Below are positions 25,401 to 32,246 of a DNA stretch of 64,000 bases, one piece after another. Every line of letters begins with the position of its first letter. Within the stretch, counting starts at the first letter, position 1. The notes beneath the pieces are model-generated. The model was not told where the DNA came from and did no database searches. It saw only the letters and a program-made list of their open reading frames with translations. This stretch comes from UBA1926 sp002337215 (GTDB taxonomy: Bacteria; Planctomycetota; Phycisphaerae; Phycisphaerales; UBA1924): positions 1 through 64,000 of the forward strand of contig CAXBAF010000010.1 of assembly GCA_963973795.1 (NCBI GenBank), read 5' to 3'. A program made the position numbers and the translations under genes.

Positions 25401-25764
25401 CAAGAAGTATCACGGCGACCCGAGCACGCGGTGGGTCAAGCCGAGCGCGGTCGTGATGAGCGAGAGCAACTACTCCGACGCGCACTTCTTCCCGTGGGTG
25501 TACACCGAGCTCGAGATCGGCCCGACGATCGGGATGCCGGTGCCCGGTACGGCGACGGCCGTCTGGTGGGAGACGCTGTTCACGGGTGATCTGATCTTCG
25601 GCATCCCGCAGGTGGGAACGAAGGGATCGGGCGGGTATTACCTCGAGAACACAGAGCTGCAGCCGACCTACGAAGTCCCGCTGCCCCCCGAGGAGGCCGC
25701 GAAGGGGACGGACACGCAGCTGCTGAAAGCGGTGGACGTGCTGCTGAAGCAACTCGATCGCTGA
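22408..25764 (+). CDS. Tricorn-like periplasmic protease (PD40 propellers, PDZ, S41 peptidase)
   Basis: 1118 residues with a signal peptide (LLACGLVVSAVAPAVAQ) and an AGGAGA ribosome site. Residues ~35-540 contain repeated PD40/TolB-like blades (SPDGKTIAF, SPDGSMIAF, SPDGKEVLF, APDGRSMIY, SPDGEKIAY). A ~60-residue almost purely acidic insert is at ~572-631. Residues ~810-900 are a PDZ domain (GAGDVITAIDGVALD), and ~930-1110 a tail-specific-protease S41 domain with DTRFNGGGWLHDDL and the likely nucleophile S1023 in SESNYSDAHFF. Tricorn enzymes degrade peptides to short fragments; the signal peptide places this one outside the cytoplasm. Divergent from argR. Confidence 0.88.
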   Translation: MSMVQKQRGVLLACGLVVSAVAPAVAQDVSGDWFRHPAISPDGKTIAFCHGGDLYSVPATGGRAIPLSIHSAYESSPVWSPDGSMIAFSSDRFGNDDVFVMPAMGGAATRLTFHSAGDTPSDFSPDGKEVLFSSARMDDVDSALFPSGVLAELYTVPVTGGTPSMVLTTPALNAKYSTDGSRILYEDRKGYEDELRKHHTSSIARDVWVYDAESGAHTKVTTFEGEDREAQWGTKGMYYLSERSGDFNVWRKRLDPAAQPEQLTRFEDHPVRHLSRADDGMLAFSWHGDLYTFRAGQQPKKLDVTIAVDAGAGEPETTTSRGGASEFSASPNGKEVAFVVRGEVFVTSVEFGTTRRITDTPEQERSVSFAPDGRSMIYAGERDGSWNVYKTSLVDDDELYFFSGTKFEETEVVATSAEEFQPAYSPDGEKIAYLHDRSEIRVVDVESGDIITALPGDRFYSYADGDHHFDWSADSLWLAVNHYNRGRVFYGEAGMVKADGTGELVDISASGYDDGFPQFAMGGNAVIWRSDRFGQRAHGSWGSEGDVMAVFLNQDSWDKFRLSKEEYELQKELDEKKKEDEEEADEDSEDGDDADAPEDAEGEDSDDGDDGEEEEDTVEPIDVDLEGLDDRKTRLTMHSSDLGGYALSPEGDKLYYLARFEKGYDLWVRDFREESTKILAKLGAGSASMELSDDGETIFLLSGGSLSKIETASGEKKGISYAATMDIEGDAERAHLFEHVWRQTLKKFYRPDMQGVDWAFYRDQYEPKAAGVTNNRDFAEVLSEFLGELNASHTGGRYRPGGEPGDASTASLGVFFDNDSGVFAGGDGATIAEVIKGGPLDKSDLDIGAGDVITAIDGVALDAGVNLFALLDGKSGERVRLSVDHAGPIGDGESHEHVVKPISLGAENGLLYDRWIDARDAIVKEASDGRLAYAHVRGMNDASFRAFYEKVMGEDYDKEALVVDTRFNGGGWLHDDLATFLTGKTYVELYPRNDLAPGKKYHGDPSTRWVKPSAVVMSESNYSDAHFFPWVYTELEIGPTIGMPVPGTATAVWWETLFTGDLIFGIPQVGTKGSGGYYLENTELQPTYEVPLPPEEAAKGTDTQLLKAVDVLLKQLDR

Positions 25765-25786
25765 CGCCTGAAGCATTGGAATTGAG

Positions 25787-25818
25787 AAAGCCGCGGGCGT
25801 TTGCCCGCGGCTTTTTTT
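25787..25818. terminator. Strong intrinsic terminator of the tricorn-like gene
   Basis: AAAGCCGCGGGC pairs with GCCCGCGGC plus T's around a GTTT loop, followed by seven T (25812-25818). It lies 22 bases after the protease stop. A-rich sequence on its left lets it also act on the convergent minus-strand amidohydrolase gene. Confidence 0.9.
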
Positions 25819-25871
25819 CGGTGTCCTCTCGGCGAGATCCGTCTGGATCTGGGCTTGGACGGGCTGGCTGA

Positions 25872-27155
25872 TCAGGGATAACCGATGTCGAACTCGCGCT
25901 CACCCGCGAAGTGGTCGCCCTCGATGAGCACGCCCACGCAATGGGTGGTGTACTCGAACGGGTCGGCGTTGTACATCGCGATGTCGCCGTCTTTGCCGAC
26001 GGCGATCGAGCCGACGCGGCCGTCGACCCCGAGGATCTTCGCGGCTTCGATGGTGACGGCGGCGAGGGCGTCGCCGAACCCGAGTTCGCCGTAGCCCGCG
26101 GCGGCCGCGGCCTCGAAGAGCACGACCCGGACCTTGGGAACATACCCCTCGTAGCCGGACTCGATGGCGAACGGCACGCCCGCGTCCTTGAGGACTTTCG
26201 CGGTGTTGTACGAGAGACTGGCCCGCTCGCCCCAGGACCGCGCCATGGTCGGGTGGAGCAGGACGGGGGTGCCTCGTTCTTTGAGCTGGTCGGCGAGCAG
26301 GTAGGACTCGGCCGCGGATTCGAGCCAGAGCGTGAAGCCGAACTCGTCGGCGAGCCGCATCGCGTTGGCGATGTCCTGCGCCCGGTCGGCGGCGATGATC
26401 AGCGGGGTCTCGCGGTTGAGCACCGACACGAGCGATTCCATCGCGAGGTCGCGACTCGGGCCCTCGGTCTCCGGGTCGGACTCCGCCCTGGCGATCTTCG
26501 CGCCGTGCGCCTGCGCCTTGAGCAGCTCGGCACGGAGCATCTCCATCGCCTTCGCTCGGCTCCCCGGGCTCTTGCCACCGCCCTTGTGGGCGCGCGGCCC
26601 GAGCGTCGCGGCGACGGCCTTCGCCGGCACGAACGCGGCGTCCTCGACGGTGTCGCCCCGGGTCTTGGCGATCATGGTCTGCCCGCTGATGAGCTCGCCC
26701 GGGCCGTGCCCGGTGTGGACGGTCGTGACGCCGAACGATCGCGAGTAGCCGATCAGCCGGTCGCGCGGGTTGTAGGCGTCGATCGCCCGGAGCCCGGGCT
26801 GGAGCCTCGCGGAGTCGTCGAGCTGGTCCTGGTCGGCGTCCACGTTGTAGAGCCCGGTGAAGCCGAGCGTCGATCGCACGTCCACGAGGCCGGGCGTTGC
26901 GACAGCGCACTCGTGCGTGGTGTAGCCCTCTGGAATCGCCCGCTCGCTCGCCTTGCCGACGTAGTCGATCTGGCCGCCTTCGCCGATGAGCACGAGCGCG
27001 TCCGTGATCGGCTCGCCCTCCATGGTGTGGAGCGTGCCCGCCTTGACGGCGACCTGGGCGGACGCGGCGGAGGCAACGCAGAGCGCTGCTCCAACGACCG
27101 CGCGGAGCATGCCGCCGACGGATCGGCAGAGATTTCTGTGTTCGGCCTTGTTCAT
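25872..27155 (-). CDS. Secreted amidohydrolase-like protein lacking the HxH metal motif
   Basis: 427 residues with a signal peptide (MLRAVVGAALCVASAASAQ). The fold is that of metal-dependent amidohydrolases: LVLIGEGGQIDYVG strand, ATPGLVDVRSTLGFTG, LIIAADRAQDIANAM and the closing GVDGRVGSIAVGKDGDIAMYNADPF. The usual PGLxDxHxH metal site reads PGLVDVRST, so both metal histidines of strand 1 are missing. HPTMARSWGERA may keep one later histidine. It may be non-catalytic or use a different site. Its start overlaps the stop of the intact paralogue by four bases, suggesting a catalytic/non-catalytic pair. Confidence 0.82.
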   Translation of the reverse strand: MNKAEHRNLCRSVGGMLRAVVGAALCVASAASAQVAVKAGTLHTMEGEPITDALVLIGEGGQIDYVGKASERAIPEGYTTHECAVATPGLVDVRSTLGFTGLYNVDADQDQLDDSARLQPGLRAIDAYNPRDRLIGYSRSFGVTTVHTGHGPGELISGQTMIAKTRGDTVEDAAFVPAKAVAATLGPRAHKGGGKSPGSRAKAMEMLRAELLKAQAHGAKIARAESDPETEGPSRDLAMESLVSVLNRETPLIIAADRAQDIANAMRLADEFGFTLWLESAAESYLLADQLKERGTPVLLHPTMARSWGERASLSYNTAKVLKDAGVPFAIESGYEGYVPKVRVVLFEAAAAAGYGELGFGDALAAVTIEAAKILGVDGRVGSIAVGKDGDIAMYNADPFEYTTHCVGVLIEGDHFAGEREFDIGYP

Positions 27156-28549
27156 CAGTTTCCACTCCCCGCGGAGCCCGTGCCCCGCATCTGGACCCCG
27201 CCGACTCGGCCCGTGGTCATCAGTTCGTTGTAGCAGCAGAAGTAGGGCTCGCTGTCCGTCGCGGCCCCGTAGCCCCCGAGCGCGCTGAGCCGATCGCCCT
27301 CATCGGCACGATCGAACGCGAGGTTCCCCTCGACGTAGGTCTGCTCGACGACGGTGTACACGCTGAACGGGTCGCCGCTCAGGACGATGAGGTCCGCGTC
27401 CTTGCTGGGCGTGAGCGTGCCCACGCGGTCGTCGATATCGAGCATCTCCGCGCCCGCGAGCGTGACGGATTCGAGAGCGCCCCGGCGGGTCATGCCGCCC
27501 CGGATCGCGAGCGCCGCGCTGCGGAGGAAGATCCGGCTATCGGTGATCCAGTCGTCGGTGTGCACGACCGTGCGCACGCCGGCGCGTTCGAGGATGCCGG
27601 GCGTGTCGAAACGGACGCCGACGGCCTCGTGCTTGCCGCCCGGCGAATCGATCATGATCGCGCTCACCTCGGCGCCCGCCTCGGCGATCTCGTCGGCGAC
27701 GAGCCACCCATCGCTGACGTGGTGGAGCACGACGCGGAAGCCGAACTCCTTCGCGAGGCGGAGCACGGTGATGATGTCGTCGTGCCGGTGGGTGTGGTGG
27801 TGGACGGTGCGCTCGCCGCGCATGACCTCCGCGAGTGCTTCGAGATCGAGATCGCGGTCGGGGAGCTTGCTGGCATCGACCGAGCCGTCCTCGTTCACCG
27901 CGGCATCGAGCTTCGCCTGGTAGGCCCGGGCCTCGATGAACTTGGAGCGGACGAGGAACGCGGCGCGGCCGCGCGTGCCCGGGAAGGGCCCGCCGTTGTC
28001 GCGCTGGGGGTTGGTGCCGTTCGCCATTTTGAGCCCACCCATGGGCTCCCCGTCCTCGTCGTAGTAGGTGATGTCGTCGATCGTGCGCACGCCGAAGCCC
28101 GGGGCGCTCGTGTCGTGCCGCAGCTTGACATAGACCGTCTGCCCGCTGGAGAGGTGCCCCGACCCGGGCATGATGTTGATGCTCGTGAGTCCGCCGGCGA
28201 GGGCCCGTCGGAACCCCGCGTCGCGGACGTTGATCGAGTCGCGGACCCGCACGCCGGGCTGGATCGGGCCCGAACCGTCGGCGCCGCCGATGCCCCCGAT
28301 GTGGCTGTGTGTATCGACCAGCCCGGGCATGATGACCTTGCCGGCACAGTCGATGGTCTGGTCGGCGGCGCCAGAAAATCCGCCCGAGCCGACCGCCTCG
28401 ATCCTGCCGTCGGTCACGGCGACGAAGCCGCGCTCGATCTCGGCACCCTCGATTGGGATGATCTGGGCGTTGGTGAAGACGAGGTCCGCCGCCGAGGCGG
28501 TGATCGTCGATGCGGCGGCAACGAGGACCGCTGCGAGGAATGATGGCAT
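27155..28549 (-). CDS. Secreted amidohydrolase (intact HxH)
   Basis: 464 residues from the ATG at 28549, which has CGGAG seven bases upstream; an ATG two codons earlier is possible. The signal peptide is MPSFLAAVLVAAASTITASAA. The metal site MPGLVDTHSHIGGIGG is complete, followed by VHHHTHRHDDI, VVLHHVSDGW and VVHTDDW. The end, IDDRVGTLTPSKDADLIVLSGDPF, is the standard imidazolonepropionase-like amidohydrolase ending. A ~35-residue C-terminal tail follows that contains CCYN. The substrate is unknown; the family includes peptidases and cyclic-amide hydrolases. It is coupled to the following paralogue. Confidence 0.87.
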   Translation of the reverse strand: MPSFLAAVLVAAASTITASAADLVFTNAQIIPIEGAEIERGFVAVTDGRIEAVGSGGFSGAADQTIDCAGKVIMPGLVDTHSHIGGIGGADGSGPIQPGVRVRDSINVRDAGFRRALAGGLTSINIMPGSGHLSSGQTVYVKLRHDTSAPGFGVRTIDDITYYDEDGEPMGGLKMANGTNPQRDNGGPFPGTRGRAAFLVRSKFIEARAYQAKLDAAVNEDGSVDASKLPDRDLDLEALAEVMRGERTVHHHTHRHDDIITVLRLAKEFGFRVVLHHVSDGWLVADEIAEAGAEVSAIMIDSPGGKHEAVGVRFDTPGILERAGVRTVVHTDDWITDSRIFLRSAALAIRGGMTRRGALESVTLAGAEMLDIDDRVGTLTPSKDADLIVLSGDPFSVYTVVEQTYVEGNLAFDRADEGDRLSALGGYGAATDSEPYFCCYNELMTTGRVGGVQMRGTGSAGSGN

Positions 28550-28693
28550 GGGCATACTCCGTCTGAAAGGGAACGGAGGATAGCCGAAGAAGAACGCGGA
28601 ACGCGAGCGGCGTCCCGCGTTGGTCATGCGGATGTCTGCACTCGGTGTTCACGCACCGCGCGAGCATCCCTGAGTGGCGAGCCGGCGCGTCGC

Positions 28694-29374
28694 TCAGCGG
28701 CGACGACGCGTGGCAGCGAGGCCCGCGAGCGCGAGAGCCGCCGCGGAGGCCGGGGCCGGGATAACACCCGTGCCGCCTCCGCTGAACTCGATGAGAATCG
28801 GGAGGGCCGCCCCGGCGAAATCGAGGTTGACCTCAAGGAAGAAGTCGGTCGTCAGGGTGTAGACCTGCGACCCCCCGTCACGAGTGATCAGTGCCTCAAA
28901 ATCGAACCTGCGGTACTCCTCATCGATCGTCGACAGATCGCCGGTGAATTCACTGTCCCCGTCGCCGTCGATGTCGACCGCAAAGGTCCCCGAGAGCGCG
29001 GCGAGAGCGTCGGTATCAAGGAAGCCCGCGTAATCCCCCGGCTGGGAGACGCCCGCGGTCTCGTTGTAGAAGTACTCCTGCCCGCCCGGCTCTTGGAGCG
29101 TGATCCCGATATTGCTGAGGGTCAGGAGACCGCTCGGCCCGAACCCGTAGGTGCCCCCCGACGCGATGAGAAGATCGGCGGCGCTGAGCCCCGCGTTGGA
29201 GAGCTTGCCATCACCGTCCTGCTCGACATTGATGCCCAGCGAGCCCGAGACTCCGACGGTGGCGCTGAACAGCGGAGCGCTGACCGAAGCATCACCTGGG
29301 TCGAGATCAACGTTGAGAATGCCGGCGTCGGCGGTTGCGGCGGCGAAGACCACCGCGGTGAGAATCGTCTTCAT
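28694..29374 (-). CDS. PEP-CTERM-type exported protein
   Basis: 226 residues, start at 29374 with GGGAGGA just upstream. A short signal peptide (MKTILTAVVFAAATADAG) is followed by a beta-rich, acidic, low-lysine body and the tail VIPAPASAAALALAGLAATRRRR: a proline/alanine motif, hydrophobic helix and basic end. This is the planctomycete-style PEP-CTERM sorting signal that exosortases process at the cell surface. The body (DGDGDSEFTGDLSTIDEEYRR) is unassigned. A stand-alone gene. No exosortase is in the window. Confidence 0.8.
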   Translation of the reverse strand: MKTILTAVVFAAATADAGILNVDLDPGDASVSAPLFSATVGVSGSLGINVEQDGDGKLSNAGLSAADLLIASGGTYGFGPSGLLTLSNIGITLQEPGGQEYFYNETAGVSQPGDYAGFLDTDALAALSGTFAVDIDGDGDSEFTGDLSTIDEEYRRFDFEALITRDGGSQVYTLTTDFFLEVNLDFAGAALPILIEFSGGGTGVIPAPASAAALALAGLAATRRRR

Positions 29375-29440
29375 AGCTTCCTCCCTTTCCCGCAGCGCGA
29401 CGTTGCGCACCACTTATTGGACCACGGACCGGGGGCGGTC

Positions 29441-29893
29441 TCAAGCGGAATCCGAGGAATCAGGGCAGATCTCGCGCGGCTCGGCGGTGGGCTCGGGACC
29501 GACCCGGTCGAGAAAGGCCTCGGTCAGAGCGATCCCGCACTCGGGGCACCGGGGATCGCCGAGAGCATCGAGCGAGTACCCGCAGCCGGGGCAGCGGTTG
29601 CGCGTCGGAAGTCGAATAAGCCCCGCCGCGATCCGGTCCGCGGATCGCCAGAAGGCAACGCCCAGGAGCACGAGTGTGAGCGGGTACCAGTAGGTGGCAT
29701 CCCAGACCGACGCCATGAAACGCCCGAGCCAACCGGGCCCCGGGGTGCCGGCCCCCGCCCCGTACACGAGGCCGAACTCGATCTGACCGATCCAGCCGTA
29801 GCCCGCGACGACGAGCATGAGTACGCCGATGAGCCGGCACACGCCCGCCATGAGCTGTTGGTTCGCGGCGGTCTGTTCCGCGGTTGGGACCAT
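29441..29893 (-). CDS. Membrane protein with C-terminal zinc ribbon
   Basis: 150 residues from the ATG at 29893 with AGAGGA six bases before it. Two hydrophobic helices are visible (residues ~14-34 and ~66-83). Residues ~100-121 form a CPGCGYSLDALGDPRCPECG four-cysteine ribbon, a module common at the ends of small planctomycete membrane proteins. Function is unknown. It is preceded by the P-loop protein gene on the same strand with a palindrome between them. Confidence 0.65.
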   Translation of the reverse strand: MVPTAEQTAANQQLMAGVCRLIGVLMLVVAGYGWIGQIEFGLVYGAGAGTPGPGWLGRFMASVWDATYWYPLTLVLLGVAFWRSADRIAAGLIRLPTRNRCPGCGYSLDALGDPRCPECGIALTEAFLDRVGPEPTAEPREICPDSSDSA

Positions 29894-29905
29894 GCAAGTC
29901 CTCTG

Positions 29906-29926
29906 TGGGCCCCGATTCGGGGCCCA
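29906..29926. promoter_or_regulatory. 10-bp-stem palindrome just upstream of the zinc-ribbon gene
   Basis: TGGGCCCCGA and TCGGGGCCCA flank a single base. On the coding (minus) strand it falls between the P-loop gene stop and the ribosome site of the zinc-ribbon gene, with no T run, so it looks more like an RNA hairpin or processing site than a terminator. Confidence 0.45.
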
Positions 29927-29934
29927 AAGCCTGC

Positions 29935-31080
29935 TCAGTGCCCGAACAGGTTCTTCTCGGCGAACATGCCCTGCTCTTCGAAGTAGGTCAGCGCGTCGTC
30001 GGTGCTGGTGAACCACTTGGTGCAGGTCTCGGTGATGAACGGGCTGGGCTGCTTCTTGGGCTTCCAGACGACGTAGACCTCTTTGGCGTGCTCGAAGGCG
30101 TGCTGGAGTTCGCGCTCGACGCCCGACGACAGGCCCGGGAAGGCCTTGCCGTCTTCCCCGGGGAGTTCGGGGACGTAGGAGACGATCATGTCGGCCTGGT
30201 CGATGAGCTTGAAGTCGCGCATGTAGATCTGGCCGTCGATGTCACCCGCGATGTCGAGCACCTCGCGCACGCGGACTCGGAGCGGATCGCCGCTCGCCTG
30301 CTTGGAGCCGCCGAACGTGTGGGGTGTGACGTCGAGCCACTGGTCGACGTTGCCCTCCTTCGCGGCGTCGATCGCGCGGTCGAGCAGGAGCTTCTCGTCC
30401 ACATCGCCCGGGTCAAAGGTGATGAAATGATCGGCGAGAGCGGCCCGGAACGCGTCGATCTCGGCGAGGACTTCTGGCATATCGACGACGTGGCTCATCG
30501 GGAACGAGGGGTACACCTTCCGCATCTCGGGACGGCACACGAGGCGGAACATCGTGCGCGCGGTGTCGTCGTGGCGCCCCCGGCTCACGATGTAGAACTT
30601 GCTCCCGGGGATCGCCTGGCTGAGCAGCTCGGTCGCGAGGAGCTCTTCTTCGCGCCAGACCATGCAGTCCTTGAGCGTCGCGTCGATGTCGTGCTCGGCG
30701 TGGAGGCGGTGGTGGACCATCTCGATGTTGTCAACCAGGCAGATCATCAGGTCGGGGGCGAGCTTGTGGATCTGGTCGAAATCGAAGGCGCTGAAGAGGC
30801 CGTGCCGCCAGCGGAAGGTCGCGTGCGTATTGACGATCAGGTTCTCGTGGTCGCGAGCCTCGCTGATGACGTCCTTGAAGGCCGCGCGGCGGAGGGAGTT
30901 CAGCCGGCTGAGCGGGAGGTTGAGGATCTGCCCCGGGGGGACGTCCTTCGCCTCCTCGTACATGATGTCGCCGATGTTGAGGACCTCGATCGACTCACCC
31001 TGCTGGCCGGCGAAATCGGCGACCTTCTGCAGGTAGGGTTTCTTGTCCATGCCGACCTGGCCGGTGACGATTGCGCGCAT
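29935..31080 (-). CDS. P-loop kinase-like protein with C-terminal deoxyribosyltransferase-like part
   Basis: 381 residues. The N-terminus (MRAIVTGQVGMDKKPYLQKVADFA) is a P-loop-like turn, with GQVGMDKK in place of GxxGxGKS/T, so ATP binding is likely but atypical. LIVNTHATFRWRHGL (residues ~81-95) and LICLVDNIEMVHHRL resemble archaeal adenylate-kinase-like proteins. The last ~100 residues read MRDFKLIDQADMIVSYVPELPG, then GLSSGVERELQHAFEHAKEVYVVWKP, a pattern typical of nucleoside 2-deoxyribosyltransferase/TIR-like Rossmann proteins. The combination suggests a nucleotide-handling enzyme. I do not know a characterised homologue. Confidence 0.6.
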   Translation of the reverse strand: MRAIVTGQVGMDKKPYLQKVADFAGQQGESIEVLNIGDIMYEEAKDVPPGQILNLPLSRLNSLRRAAFKDVISEARDHENLIVNTHATFRWRHGLFSAFDFDQIHKLAPDLMICLVDNIEMVHHRLHAEHDIDATLKDCMVWREEELLATELLSQAIPGSKFYIVSRGRHDDTARTMFRLVCRPEMRKVYPSFPMSHVVDMPEVLAEIDAFRAALADHFITFDPGDVDEKLLLDRAIDAAKEGNVDQWLDVTPHTFGGSKQASGDPLRVRVREVLDIAGDIDGQIYMRDFKLIDQADMIVSYVPELPGEDGKAFPGLSSGVERELQHAFEHAKEVYVVWKPKKQPSPFITETCTKWFTSTDDALTYFEEQGMFAEKNLFGH

Positions 31081-31271
31081 GTGGTGACCTCAACTTAAGC
31101 AACTTGCCGGCCGGAGGCGCAACAGTCCTCTGAGCCTGGGTTTCCATAGTACGCGTGCAGGTGGTCCGTGAGGCAGGCCGCGACGAGGCCACCCAGGCTC
31201 CGCGGCCCGTGGACGCGACTGTCCCCCACGCGCCCGCCAGGAAGCGGCGTCTCGATTGCGAACTCCTCACG

Positions 31272-32165
31272 CTAGCGGGAGGCCTCGTCGTCGTGCCTGC
31301 CGCACTCCGGGGCGGCTCGCGAGGGTTGCCGGGTCAGGAGCCCCACACGGGCCTCGGCGTAGCGAACGAACTCAGCGTCGGCGCTCTCGTCGGCGGTTTT
31401 CTTCACGTCTTTGGGCCCGCTCCGCCGGCCCACGCGGTGCTGATAGGCGTTCTTGTACTGCGCGTGTTTCCGGGACGACCCGTCCTTGTAGGTGTGCCGG
31501 GCTTCGGAGTTCGGATCGCGGCTGTACACCACGCTCGCGTGCGTGCTCGGGCTCGATGCGTTCTCCACGCGGTAGATGAACCTCGTCGCCGTCGCGCCCG
31601 CCCAGGAGAACTGGTTTCGAAGAATGGTGTAGATGCTCCAACTCACCGCCGGTGTAACAATCGGGCGTCCCGGTTCTCCGGCATCGGAGAACTCGACCGT
31701 CGGCTCGCCCCCCTTCGCCGCTGCGCCGGCCCACGCGGGCGGTGGTGTGCTCGAGACCCAGAGCCAGCCGCGATCGACCTCAACGAGCGCCGCGTCTGCA
31801 TCCCCCTTCTCCTTGCGCCCCTGAACACGCGCGGTTGCGCCCTGCCCCGACTCGTACGTGCCGAGCACGAAGTGCTTCGTGACGCCTTTGAGATCTCGGC
31901 TCGGATTCGACGGATCGTGAAAATCGGTCGTGATCGTGAAGTAGACCATCCCCTTGCCGGTGATGCGGAATGTCATCTGCCCGCCGTCCTTGACGGTGTG
32001 GGCCTTGCCCAGGTCGTACTGCGGTGCGCCGTCGCAGTCGTAATGCTGCACGACGACCGGCTTGCCGTCATTGCTTCGGACACGCGCCCCGTCCGCCCCG
32101 GTGTGCGCACGCGTCACAAAGACGGCCGTCGAGAGGACCAGCAAGGCGGCGAGCGATCGGAGCAT
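31272..32165 (-). CDS. Exported protein of unknown function
   Basis: 297 residues from the ATG at 32165 (GGGGGAAG upstream). The signal peptide is MLRSLAALLVLSTAVFVTRA. The mature part begins with polar beta strands (VVVQHYDCDGAPQYDLG) and contains VSWSIYTILRNQFSWAGATATRFIYRVENAS near residues 175-205. The end is basic and low complexity. No family was recognised. It lies 81 bases downstream of the kinase-CHASE2 gene on the same strand and may be transcribed with it. Confidence 0.6.
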   Translation of the reverse strand: MLRSLAALLVLSTAVFVTRAHTGADGARVRSNDGKPVVVQHYDCDGAPQYDLGKAHTVKDGGQMTFRITGKGMVYFTITTDFHDPSNPSRDLKGVTKHFVLGTYESGQGATARVQGRKEKGDADAALVEVDRGWLWVSSTPPPAWAGAAAKGGEPTVEFSDAGEPGRPIVTPAVSWSIYTILRNQFSWAGATATRFIYRVENASSPSTHASVVYSRDPNSEARHTYKDGSSRKHAQYKNAYQHRVGRRSGPKDVKKTADESADAEFVRYAEARVGLLTRQPSRAAPECGRHDDEASR

Positions 32166-32246
32166 GTGTTCTTCCCCCAAAGTGTGCGCGGCACGATCCG
32201 AATGCGACGATCGCCGCGTGCGCTGTCCGTTCCCGGACAGCCTACA

